Shown here in pieces: positions 52,604 to 63,817 of a DNA stretch of 64,000 bases. Source of the stretch: Varroa destructor (taxonomy: Eukaryota > Arthropoda > Arachnida > Mesostigmata > Varroidae). A program made the translations under genes and the position numbers. The DNA lies in contig NW_019211456.1 of assembly GCF_002443255.2 (NCBI RefSeq), positions 21,011,061 through 21,075,060 of the forward strand, written 5' to 3'. The first letter of the stretch is position 1. Every line of letters begins with the position of its first letter. The notes beneath the pieces were generated by a model. That model was given only the letters and a program-made list of their open reading frames with translations. It was not told the origin of the DNA and searched no databases.

Positions 52604-55368
52604 AGGCCGCCGAACTTTCATCGCATGGACGATAGAGAGAGTTGTATATGTAGACGAACGCTAGGAAGCCGCTAAACCACCGGCCAAACTCGGAAATGTC
52701 GTCATTCCCGCGAATGCTATTAATCGTGCTGCCACCTGACTCTAGCGGCGTTGCCGCCATTAGCCCAGTTATCGGATTCACCAACGCATTGCGTTGACTA
52801 TCTGCTATCAACATGGACTTGACCTACTTCAGGAAAGCGGCCACAATGAGCGCCAAGGCTGGCCTGTGCCAACGAGTAGAAACGGGTAGGAAGAATGACG
52901 GATTGGTGTGTTTCAACGAGGCTAACGGGAGGCAAAGCTTTAAAACACTACCTCGAGGTCCGTCCTGTTTGCACTAGCTGATGGTGATGCTGTTAGTACT
53001 GTTGAGGCTTATGCCGCCACCGCCCTCAGAGGAAAGGAACACCGCTTCCGCTGTTGTTGCCGCTAAAGCCGCCCCCAGTCCACCTTCCGCTCGCAGATGC
53101 GAACTCGATGTCCCCATCGGATTTGCCTTAATAACTTTCTCCGGGCTTAGGCGCCCCTTAGATTCACCGCCAAAGTGTCTAGGCTGCACAGCGTAAGGCC
53201 GCTGCTGTAGCTGGAGTAGTAGACAGTCAGTGGCCACAACAAGTGGGCGCTAAGGCGTTGTTAGGGTAAGCTGCTGGTTGGTCCAGCCTGCCACGTCAGT
53301 ACTGATGGAGACGATATAAGCAGCTGCCGGCGCAATACTGCTTTAGGAAGTGGTGGAGGTGAAGGTAGCGGAGACGGGGAGCAGTGACTATGGCGGGGGC
53401 AGTGCCAGCAGCAGCGACAGATATAGGAACTAGTCAAATGTATTAGAAGGAAAGCAACTGCCGAGAAAGAAAGGAAGGAGAGAGAAAAGCGGTTAATGAA
53501 TTTTTAACGCGTTTCCTTAGTCCCTTGGTTTCATCTAGCCCGTGTCTCACTTTGCCCTAAACTGCCCTAACTTATTTGCCCCTACGTCCTTTAGCTAATA
53601 CAAACATCGTTTATGCTGCTGCTAGTCGCGCCTCACCTTCCACTGCGATCGTGCACTATATGACTAACAGTAAGTATCGCGCCGATGTGTGTTATCGTCA
53701 AGCGGGGTACGCGACCCGTCAGGGGGTGGAGCCAACTCGAATACTTCGTATCCAGAATGAAAAAACGAGAAGGACGGCCTTGGGCCTTTCTCTCTTTTTT
53801 CCGTTTCCTTCGACACTGACCTCTACTCGGTAACGAGCAGCACTGATCAACGAAAAGTTGTTTCTCCGCGAGCCGACGTTGAGCTATTCGTGGCCACGAA
53901 TTGAAGTCCGTTAGATCTATCTTTTCTGTAGGGGAGCTACGATACCGACGCAACGCACGAAAGTGAGGGAAATAGCCATCACGCGGATCGAACGCCGCCA
54001 GTTATCGTATGGCCAATCATTTCCCCGCCGTCTCCTCTTTTCAGCGACCATTGTCAACACCATCATCGGCGTCATCAACGCTTATCAAAGATCATTAAGT
54101 TTCAAAAAGATTAGGAAGGCTATACTCGGTTTCTTCTATACTATTTGTCGTGCCTGCTTCGTCGACGCATACACACAATATATCGACCTCACTTACACTG
54201 ACTCGGAGAATGAAATTACATTTTGAAAATTCTATAGGGTCAATCGAGGCCAGGTGAGTGGTAGAAACACGAATTCGGCTGAAGCGAACCATAACTTAAT
54301 ACCGAAGGCAATTGACCAGATATTTTTGTCCACATTACCATTGAGCGGTGGTTTCATGTTCTTGAAGAGAAAAAATCCAATATTATTGAAATGTAAACAC
54401 GTAAACCATTAATACAGTGTTAAAATCTGTTGCTATGTACGAATTATCTAGTATAATAATCGTTAGCTCAGTGTAATAAAGAAGACTAATTGAACTGACT
54501 AAGAAACAGAGTGTGAAGCCAGGTTCCTCAGTTCAGCATTAAATGTAATCATCCCTCTCTATTATAAGATGGCTAGGCTAATTTCAGCGCTTTCCAGGAC
54601 CCTTATTGAATATTCGGGACGATCTGATTAGATCCGAGGAAAGATATTCGTTCCGAATAACGATTGGTGCCAGAGAAATTAAATAGTGCCGATTACCAAC
54701 TCGTCAGTTTACCATTTCTAAGGTAAATTGATCGAGATACCGCTGTTCTATGTTGTAAACTACCTCATCGGAAAGTATTTAATTAAATCGTTGCTGGCGG
54801 GCTTTACGGCATTAACATATTCAATGTGAAGTAAAATGGGGGCCTTGCTTCCTACTTTATTTCAGGCAGGTTGAGGGTTAATGCGTTATGCAGGCTGGAC
54901 CTCACTGCCAATAAAATATGTGTCTAGTTCTAAGGAACTCTCATCCGCTTCTTACAGTTGTTGGTTCTAATGCTTCTATTGTATCTGATAGTACTCTAAA
55001 TCAAATCATACTGAAACAAATAATAGATTTGCGAATTCATCACTCGCGTTGTGGTTCATCTTTCTATCGAGTTCCCACATTGTCGACCGCTCTAGTCTCA
55101 TGCGGAGTTTTATCCCTCACTTTTCCAACATATCCGGCTGTTTAAGAGCGTTCCGCATATTGGCGCCTAGTTGTCCTTCAGGTTCCATTATTTCAAGGGT
55201 TGCTGGCCACTTGGTCTTTCTAAGTCGCCCTTCTCGATCAATATAATTAGCTCTCCTCCGTGCTATTGCTCAATTGTTTCGCATATGTAGCAAACAAATC
55301 CACGGAAATCGGAGCCTATTGCTTGTGTGAACTTCCGTTCATTGGTCCATCCTAGGGCTGGTCTCAAC

Positions 55369-55467
55369 ATGGAAAAATCGACTAAGTTGTGCTTGACATT
55401 AGCGTTGGCAGTGCTGTTCCAGTGTGCGTATACTGTCAAGAGTTCCTTCCCTATTTTGTACGAATAA
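55369..55467 (+). CDS. Candidate 32-residue secreted small ORF
   Basis: The ATG has a strong context (CTCAACATGG). The peptide has a textbook signal-peptide layout: charged MEKSTK, then the hydrophobic core LCLTLALAVLFQCAY, and a likely cleavage after the small residue near CAYT, leaving about ten residues. It could instead be the first exon of a secreted protein; no clear donor was seen. Its TAA stop overlaps an AATAAA (55463-55468). Too short to judge by coding statistics. Confidence 0.22.
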   Translation: MEKSTKLCLTLALAVLFQCAYTVKSSFPILYE

Positions 55468-57568
55468 ATGCAAAAGTTCCGTTAGGAGCTGGATTGTATG
55501 ATATATAAGTTCTTATATGGGCTTGTCGATACGGTCAGCGATTGTTGAGGTGACGACCCTGATTGCGATTCCCTACTTATCTTTCCTAACATGGGCTATT
55601 TACGAAATCTTATTTCGACTGCTCTCATTATGTGCGTATTCCCATGTTACAGAACTGACCGCACTTAACGACAGTACTTTTCGTGGAAAATGTTTCCGTG
55701 ACGCTGTCATAAATTTACGATTGAATACAACCAATTACCGATTGGTAGTATCCTCAGATCATATCCGTATCACTTCCAGCAATCTATGTCGTTGCAAGGT
55801 GGTTCATATCAGAAACCTTCTTATAGGAAATAATTTATATATATATATAATATTACAGGTTCCCTATAAAAATATATTCTAAATTAAATATATTAAATTA
55901 GATAGTGTCTAAAGTTGAACGATAGGCTGAAGTGAAAATAATTTCAATTCTACAAACTTAAAAATCACATAACTTGCATGACTGCAGCTCTCTATGACTT
56001 AACTCAAACAATGACAATTTTCATGAACATCTTTGCCGTTTGACTCTTTAAGTATCTACCCGCTGCAGTACGAATGAGAATTTGAAAAAAGAATTTGTCT
56101 TAACGTAATAGGAAGGCCAATGCAGTAGATATCATCAGAGACTTCTAAGACTACTTCATCAATAGTCACAAATTTACTCTCTATCTCTTTAGAGCAATTA
56201 CATATAAGTTGTTAGACTGAAACAAATAAATAGTTTGCCTACTGCACGCCATTTAGCACCAGTAAGATTACGTTTGATCTAAGTTCCGGGGCTTTACGAG
56301 AAAATTGTTTCTACTGCTGTTCAACCTTCAATTGAGTTATACTGTTGAAGCAACAAAATGAACGACCTATTCGGCATCTATCTGTCCTGTTTTAACTAAT
56401 ACATATATATTTTTATACATTTATGGGGTTTTATGCCTCAAACTGCCGTTAAGCATTCATTTGGATGTCATTTAATTACCTGAGGGTAAGCCATCCGTTC
56501 TCAGATTATTCATTTTTAGCAATATGTGATACAGAAGCCTATCAAAATACAGGGGACGACATTATCGTTGCGCCATTTTTTTCTCGTTAGAAGTCCGTTA
56601 TCATTGTCTGCCATGGCAAAGCAAATCAAGTCATAAATGGCATGGAGGGAGCATACCTGACTCGGGTAGCGTATACGTTTATAAACTTTGAATCATTCAG
56701 TTTTTTCAAAGTTCTCACTAAGACCGATGCCCGGGTAGTGTTTGTTCAGTAAAGATCGCTGCACCTCGACTAGGCTATAATATAATCACTTGAAAGTAAA
56801 GTAGGTTTGCTATTTATCGACAGCTATTAATTTTAACCTCAAAACTGACATAGAAACAGAATGAGCAGGAAATAATTCTTCCCTTAGGGGCCACCATACA
56901 TAGGGTGTTATAAAGCAACTAAGAAACGTGCTGCGGGCATAAGACTATTATGCTAAGAAAAATATCACAAAGAAGTGGTACAAGTATTGAATAAGGCCAG
57001 CTGATTCTCCTGAATTTCTAGCTCCCACACATTGAAGCGTTCAAAAATTTCTATTGAACTTCATTAGTGCAAACTGCGATATTCAAAGCAAGTCAGCCGG
57101 GCTTTTTCAATTAATTTGTCCGTCTCCGTTAAGGCTTCTAAAGAAGATATTGTAGGACGTTTCAAGGCAATGAGCCAGCAGGAGGTATTTATTGAGAATT
57201 ATTATTAAAACATTGATTATTGGATATCTTTAAAAAAATTCATGTAACAAAGGAATAAGTATTGTGGAGTTGACAAGATGAATCGCATGCTACAGCCGAG
57301 AGCCGCCATCTTGTATGTATAAGAAAAACAAAATATGATAATACGATATAGTTCCGTTCTGCTTTTGCTGAAAACTCCACCACCTGCAAAAAAATCCAAA
57401 TGACCGGACAAAGTGAACCTGAGTGAAATACAATATTTGATATTTCGAAACGATGAGAGATTAGATATAATAAATCAATCAGATATAAAACCTGCCTAGG
57501 GGCATTTTTTGCAACAACTCAAATAGAGTTAATGCATTTCGGGTAAATGAGTTTAAATGGGGCTGTGT

Positions 57569-57729
57569 ATACTAGTCCTCGGTTACTTGCTTTAATATCG
57601 CGCACATAATCTTCATAGTGATTATATGAGAAACAAGATGTAAAGGCGTCCGACTCATTGCCACTTTCCCATATAATTACTATGAAGATTATGTGAGCGA
57701 TATTAAAGTATATAACCGAGGACTAGTAT
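57569..57729. repeat. 161-base foldback: 60-base inverted repeat with 41-base loop
   Basis: Left arm 57569-57628 and right arm 57670-57729 are reverse complements at 55 of 60 positions with no gaps. The loop is 57629-57669. The arms end in ACTAGTCCTCGG / CCGAGGACTAGT, and TA dinucleotides sit next to the CTAG ends, as expected for a small non-autonomous Tc1/mariner-type element (MITE) with a TA target site. The same structure would fold as a long RNA hairpin. Nearby protein-coding sequence is absent. Confidence 0.75.
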
Positions 57730-58607
57730 GTAGAAACTGGGAGCATGAGGTCACTCTTTCATTAGTCAGAATCTAAATGGAGACAGATACTTGAATTTCC
57801 GTCCCCCGATAGAAACATTCGTCAATGGCGTGTTTGTTCAATGAAACTGTCATTCGGTTTTTATCAGGTCTCAGTTCGTAACCTCTACCATTTCGACGCC
57901 ACTTTCGAATATTCCTCCTCCGAACTAGCCAATCATTTTTGAAAATAAAGCTTTATCGATCTGCGTACGCCCATTGAAATCTCGCTCAAGTGTGCTGCAC
58001 CTTAAATGTTACCAATATAATTCTTGTGCTGATCGTGGGCCTAAAGTCTCAAAATCCAAGGGCTTAAACAGATTTAAAAATCCAGAAAGAGCACATCGGC
58101 AATCGATAGTCTTTTCTTGAAAACAGCTGCTAACGTCTGTACTAACATTCTAGTATAATAAAATAATACAGCCATTTTAATTATTTTTTATTCAATTTCT
58201 ATCACTTTTCTTGTATATGTCCTACGCTGTCCCTCATGGCTAATATTTTCTGATCGTCTAAAAAGAAATCCACACAAAGAACGCAGATGTCGACTTCAAA
58301 CAAGCAAGGACGTTTTTGACTTCGGTAGAGGTCATACGTGGTTGAATACATACGACAAAAGTTTTTTTTTTTGTTACGTTCCTAAAGTAGAGGTGCAGCT
58401 TTCTGTATTCCGTAAGTTTACATTCTATTTGGAATAAGCTTCCTTGGAGAACCACAAATGTCAGATGAAGGCACTTTTTGGAATGACAGATACCACGCGC
58501 AAGCTTCTTTCAATAAAAAAGTTCATCTTTACATATTCTATCTGACTTGCTTTAGCTTAAATGACTTGCTGATTCCAAAATATGTAAAATAAAAGGTGGC
58601 CTTTACT

Positions 58608-58632
58608 TATATATATGTATGTATATATATAT
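58608..58632. repeat. (TA)n/(TATG) microsatellite
   Basis: An interrupted AT repeat with TATG units. Confidence 0.75.
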
Positions 58633-60629
58633 GCTTTTTTTACACAGTTTTGCCCACAGATAGCACGTTCCACTACTTTTCGTTCTTTTGCGGATGAGTG
58701 TCGTCCCAAAACGGCTGACCCCAGCCATTACCAAAGATACAAATAATAACCGCAAAGAATCAGCTCCTAAGCCCACTGACTCCTTATTTTATACATTTTT
58801 CGAAACAACCGCCATATTTGTTGGCCTTTTCTCTCCTTATAATTTGAAATATCCAATCTAGCAAAAGGTACAAATAACCAATTAAAGTCATGGTTCTGCA
58901 AAGGAGAACCAAGACCAAATGCGATCATGAGCACTATGCAGAAATAGCAATCATAGACCTTTAGTACAAAAAGTCCTTAAGGCTCTCTCGCGTTGTTATT
59001 GTAAACGTATCCCTGCTTTTGCTGCACATACGTTTCAATTTCTGCAAGAACCATTCCACATTCGTATATTCGAGAACCAAACTGCATGGAATCGAATTTT
59101 ACGAAACGGTATAGGCATTGTTGTCGTGAGGTGGCGTTCGCGAACAAGTAAACAAACGTGGTTGACGTTGACTTGCCGTCATTGCACGCGATCTCCTTCA
59201 TTCCCAACCCCATAATAGATCGATGTCACTAAAATTGCAAACCAAGTGTTCCAAATAGCGAACTTCACTTTGATAACGTGTGGCTGCGTGGTACTCAGGC
59301 TATTGAACCTGTAGAGACTTCCGATAACGCAGACCTTAATGGAAAACCTGTAGTTTAATAAAAAGTTGCAGGTTCCCACGAATTTTCACGTTACCAAAGT
59401 GACCTCGTTTTATCTTTATCGATTATTAGGTTAAGTAATGCTAAGTACAGACGAAGCAGAGCTATGCGTTGAAATTCATAACGCATGATATCGTTTAGAT
59501 AAAGAAAATCATGTTTACAGAGAACATACATAGCTTATGTGGTTGCATGTTGAACATCGGTTGAAAGCTGTCCACAATAAAAATACTCGCTGAAAGCTAA
59601 AGCATTAGATATCTATTTTCTTTGTGGGCTTCACAAGTACCCAGGTTGACGGTTCAACCTCAATTGAGACCTTCGAACGAGAAAAGCCTAAGCTTACTCA
59701 TAGTTCGTCAAAACGACTGTTTCTATGACCATATCAAGTCACTTGAGCAGAATATCTAAGTATGGGTAGTTACTAGCCTCAGCTATTTCGCGTAATTTTT
59801 ACCAGGAATCATACGCTTTTTTCAAATATTATATACAAATATATATCATGAAGATCACGATATATGAAAACAAATCTTTGTTCAGTGTGTAAAGTTTAAG
59901 TAAAAATAACACATCACCCAATGGTATATTTGCCTCTCAGCATCACAAACAAGCGCACCAGCAGGAGAGGGAAGACTGTCAAACTAAATATGTACCAGTG
60001 ACTTTTTGAAAAACAAACAGGACAATATGCAAAATCGACGAACATTGCAATAAACGCTTGATTCATTTTGTTAAAGCAAATCTGTTATGATTCATTAGAA
60101 ATTTGAAAGTTTTTCAATCATAGCAGGCAGACCTTAAAACTTCTGAGAAGCAATTAGCTTGCTTTCTAAGAGAATCCTTCCGTGACCGATTGTGTCGCTG
60201 TCATAAAATGTACACCAGTGTAAAAACGTCATTAGGTGACTGCTTAGGGAACCATGGCCCAAGCTGATGAAGAGGATTAGGATTCAGTGGGTGAGAGTTC
60301 CACAGTACCAGACAAAGCACAATCCAGTGCTGTCTGCTCTGCATAATGCATTTGCCCTTAACCTCCAAAGGAAGAAAGGACTGCTTGGAGAATAATGCCA
60401 CCAGCCACGTCTAAACCTGTACCGGTATCGCATATTGCAGAGAAGCGCACTGAAGTTCACAAACATTTCAATTCTTTAACTCAAGAAACTATTGCACGAG
60501 CGACACTATACTCTTCCAACGTTCTTGATCAATTACGTGTTTTCTGCATCTATCCTAATCTTTGGCCGGGACGTAGCTTAAATCAGGGCCTGGCAAAAAG
60601 AAGTACAGATTATTCAGAGGAATGAATTC

Positions 60630-60656
60630 ATAATATATAATATATATAATATATAG
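60630..60656. repeat. Imperfect ATATA repeat
   Basis: Tandem TAATATATA-like units, partly palindromic. Confidence 0.65.
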
Positions 60657-61334
60657 ATAGTAGTAGTGACAACACTTCCGCGTTACACAGTCCGCTTTCC
60701 TTTTTAAAAAATATAATGTATGCGTTCCGTTTATTCATAGTTTTATTGACTTAGAAATTTCAATGTATATCTATACAATAAGCTAGTAAGGATAGTCGGA
60801 ATGAATTTAGCTGCCGTCGGAATATGAGTCAACGCCATTTGTCGTTATGTAGGTCCGCTGTGGCCCTTACCGACAGCTTAATTCGCGCCTTACATATGAT
60901 ATCGTAGTCATAATAATGTATGCGGTTTAATATTTTTGACATATATGTATATATTTCATATGTTGATATCGCAGCTCACCAGGCGAATAGCTGACAAACG
61001 CCCCTAAAATAACCACCCCTTCTCGTTAACACATAGCTCAATCATCATAAATACGAAGGAAACAAACAACTGACTAACATTCACTGAGTTATGCAAAGAC
61101 AATTAAAATAAAGCCTTACGCATGAGAGGAAGCAATTGAAATTGAAGCTGCGTTGTGTCGTTCTTTTGACATATGGAAAATATGAATTTCTCATTCTATG
61201 TCATACTTTAGTATTGTATGCTTGTATCTCCAACAGCATAGAATTTTGCTGGCCGCCAGCGTCCATGGCGGCAGACACACAATCATCTAGTATATCTTAA
61301 TTATGTGTTATTCTCAAATCAGCTATTTCAAGTG

Positions 61335-61340
61335 TTTATT
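61335..61340 (-). terminator. Polyadenylation signal overlapping the stop codon
   Basis: The hexamer AATAAA on the minus strand contains the TAA stop (61338-61336) of the C14orf119-like gene. I see no other AATAAA on this strand in the next several hundred bases. If it is used, the 3' untranslated region would be only the 10-30 bases to the cleavage site. Confidence 0.4.
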
Positions 61341-62558
61341 GTAACTCCAATGGCTCCGTAGAGCCGTTCTGACTACTAGCCACAACTACGCCGTCTTGCT
61401 CAGCTATGGCCGCTTCTACACTAACACCGCCTACGGTACTCAGATCTTGAGCTGAATCGGGCTTTGAGGGGGCCTCCTTAATCTGTTCGTTCTGTTCTTG
61501 ACTGAGCTCTGATTGCTTCCATTCTGGTATGTCTAACGGTATCAATAGTGACTTTTCGACATCTGATTCACGCGTCTCTTCTTTAACCGAGGCATTATTT
61601 ACTTCCGGTTCGTTACTGGTATTTTCTGTGAAAAGGTTTGAGCAGTTTTCCAATTTTGCCTGTAAGTCGTTGCTTAAACAGCTTCCGCTCGTGCTGTTGC
61701 TTAGCTGATCATGTTCGAGCCGATAGGTAGCGGGTGCATAAATCATAGGCTGCTGCTCGAAATTGTCTTCTTCGACGGGCTTTTTTTCGCTGTCAGGTGC
61801 CGCATGTCCGTTATAACTTGCAATATCATCGACTGAAAAAACGAAAACAATTGGATGTATGGATTCGCACACAGGTATAATTTAACTATTGGACTACCTC
61901 TCGAATCGTTATCCCGCGTTTTTGATTTTATAATAATATTATGCAAATGCATTGTTTATGCTTGAACTAAAGGCACAAATAAAATGTCATAGATAACGGT
62001 AACACTTACGTCAGGAGACCTGACGTACCTTTGCCATTGCAGCTTCCGTTTCGGATCCAAAACTCCTCTACCACCTTCTCTTCGTTCGGAAGTAAACGAG
62101 ATTTGTCAAAACGCTCGAAGAACTCGGAATCGGCTTCGCTGATCCGAAATAATAGTTCCTCTTTCTCACCCTCAGAACTCCACGATTCGTACCTTTGAAC
62201 AAAGTGATTTCAGACAGAAAACATCTTTATTTTGGCCGAATTATACCGACTAACACGAAGTAGACAAGTCATTAATCAATGACAAATTACACGCCAATGT
62301 TGACTGGGGCTCACCATTCTTTGAGAAGATCCATCCGACACTGGAACAGACTTGGAGGTCGATCTTCAAACTTGGCCCTTTTTAGAACTTGGCCGACCGG
62401 CAGCTGACCTGCAAATATGAAAAATCACTGTAAACGTCAAGATACTACAATAATTTAACTATAGTGAAATAAACCATGCCACTGCCACAAGCAATCGGAC
62501 TAAATTATCAATGCGCATGTATGCCCAATAATGTGTTCCTTATATTGATTACGTCAAC

Positions 62559-62602
<44 letters not shown>

Positions 62603-62901
62603 TGCCGGGGACACAATACAATGGAGAAAAACGGGGAATACAATGGAAAATATTAGTCAACTGACATTACTACGCACCACGGCAGTCAGACTAATCTATT
62701 CTATAATAAAATATCAAAGTGATGTCCCAAGCTTTACTAACTAGATTAAATTCAATTCCATCGATCAAAGCTTTTACCAGGTGCGTAGAGCTCAAGCAGT
62801 TCTTGCAGGAAGTCATCCTTTTCGATTTCGCTAAATTCACCAAGCCATTGCACGACATAGAGGAGTTGTGATTGAGGCGTCAAGACCCCGCGATGCTGCA
62901 T
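61336..62901 (-). CDS. C14orf119-like (DUF4508-type) protein with long acidic tail, four exons
   Basis: Minus-strand exons 62901-62778, 62408-62315, 62192-62029 and 61832-61336 encode 292 residues. All junctions are GT-AG and the phases agree (1, 2, 1). Residues about 10-100 match vertebrate C14orf119: an N-terminal helix around VVQWLGEFS, RPPSLFQC at 58-65 (human RPPSIFEC) and KEWYESWS at 71-78, followed by a Glu-rich helix. The family occurs widely in animals and has no firmly known biochemical function. Residues 128-292 are an extra Glu/Ser/Gln-rich tail, predicted disordered, with no counterpart in the roughly 140-residue human protein. The ATG follows directly after an acceptor (TTATTTACAG), so a first exon, non-coding or encoding extra N-terminal residues, must lie upstream and was not found. 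The stop TAA lies inside the only nearby polyadenylation signal. The introns are 369, 122 and 196 bases. The third intron has two competing donors around a hairpin. Confidence 0.88.
62008..62029 (-). promoter_or_regulatory. Tandem splice donors flanking a 9-base-pair hairpin
   Basis: On the minus strand exon 3 of the C14orf119-like gene ends AAAG before GTACGT (donor at 62028). Nineteen bases further is a second donor, GTAAGT (62009). Between them TACGTCAGG-TCT-CCTGACGTA (62007-62027) forms a perfect stem that covers part of both sites. Donor 1 keeps the long acidic tail in frame. Donor 2 shifts the frame and stops in the last exon, after about 135 residues. Confidence 0.55.
62562..62600. repeat. 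(TA)n microsatellite inside an intron
   Basis: About 19 TA units lie within the first coding intron (62409-62777) of the C14orf119-like gene. Length change here could affect splicing efficiency, but there is no direct evidence. Confidence 0.95.
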
Positions 62902-63499
62902 CTGTAAATAAGATTCCAGTTAACGTTTTCTTATTCTCTCTCAATTTGGCTTCGCTTTTGCATTGTTAAATCAGCAACTCCGTAACACGGAACCTGTCAC
63001 TGTCTCTGCAAAGTGAGCCCAAATGATTCGTGCAATATCTCTATATCATTAAATTTCCATTGACTTTATCGGTTATACTTTGACTATTTCAACGTGTGAT
63101 TTTTTTTAGTGGAATACTACGCACTGACTCAACTAATGGTGGAACATGACCGTAATGCACGGGCTACATCTTCAAAATCGAGATATCTAATAAAGTTTCT
63201 ATAGTTAAAACGAAGCACTCTTCAGGATAAACCATTTTATTCGACTAGTAATCAAAATAACTTGAAGGCGATCAATAACCGAAGAGATAAGAATAAACAA
63301 AACCCTAATACTAAGGTACAATATCCTAGTAAACTTTCCAGCCTTACCCTCAGGCTAGTCTCCCACTGACGACTGTTATAAGATACGCTTCTAAGCTAGC
63401 TTTAAGAGTATGCTGTCGATGTTTATGACTATTGATTTGTGCACATTTGGGATGGAAATAGGTCTAGTACATTAAACACCCTTATGCTTCTATCCGTGC
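62902..63499. other. Between the C14orf119-like gene and the small membrane protein gene
   Basis: It should contain the unseen first exon or promoter of the C14orf119-like gene and the 3' end of its neighbour. No TATA box or initiator is evident. Confidence 0.45.
63236..63241 (-). terminator. Polyadenylation signal AATAAA
   Basis: A canonical AATAAA on the minus strand lies about 260 bases beyond the stop codon of the 105-residue membrane protein and before the C14orf119-like gene. It is the first such hexamer after that stop. Confidence 0.45.
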
Positions 63500-63817
63500 T
63501 CAGTTATTTCCGTGGCTTGTATTTGCCTGCTGAATATTTTCGGCTGCGTGCTTTAATTTGACCAAGCGATCCAATGAAGTCGGTGTGTAGCGCGGTGCCG
63601 CCACGTCCAAATCTTTCCTTCTAAAATGTTGCGCCGATTGTAAAACATCTTCATTATTCTCCGCTGCTCTACCACTCCGATCTAAGAGAAGACTGTAGGC
63701 AACTATTAATGCGGCGATAATACAACCACCGAGGATCATGAGGAAAAATGTCCGACATGACAACGGGATTCGCGATGCGGGCGTAGTTATTGCCGCATGC
63801 ATAGTCGTCTCGGTCAT
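63500..63817 (-). CDS. Small single-pass membrane protein, single exon, unknown family
   Basis: A complete 105-codon frame on the minus strand runs from ATG, preceded by GGACGGAG, to TAA. Residues about 24-45 (FFLMILGGCIIAALIVAYSLLL) form one clear membrane helix. It is preceded by a short Thr/Ser-rich, weakly basic N-terminus and followed by a charged, helix-prone region with Arg/Lys clusters (RRKD, KLKH). This predicts a single-pass protein, but its orientation is unclear. I do not recognise the family. It lies about 600 bases upstream of the C14orf119-like gene on the same strand, with its own likely polyadenylation signal (AATAAA, 63241-63236) between them, so it is probably a separate transcription unit. 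The organised membrane segment, the defined start and the position in a gene-dense end of the window favour a real gene over a chance frame. Confidence 0.55.
   Translation of the reverse strand: MTETTMHAAITTPASRIPLSCRTFFLMILGGCIIAALIVAYSLLLDRSGRAAENNEDVLQSAQHFRRKDLDVAAPRYTPTSLDRLVKLKHAAENIQQANTSHGNN

Larger units (their letters stand above)
46322..61334. other. Large, mostly non-coding stretch
   Basis: It contains the 161-base foldback, microsatellites and doubtful frames listed separately. The segment at about 49.4-54.2 kb is richer in G and C, has several overlapping open frames on both strands and good plus-strand acceptors, and is the likeliest place for a missed gene. From 54.2 to 61.3 kb I see no supported gene. 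Confidence 0.45.

Noticed and set aside
55517..55882. 121-codon hydrophobic plus frame
   Set aside because: Ends in an AT repeat translated as IYIYII; hydrophobicity follows from T-rich DNA; no start context or homology.
58980..59360. Minus-strand fragments in two frames that looked faintly like a chemosensory receptor C-terminus
   Set aside because: A good acceptor (TTTTTATTAAACTACAG) precedes them, but they need a frameshift and lack the characteristic receptor residues.
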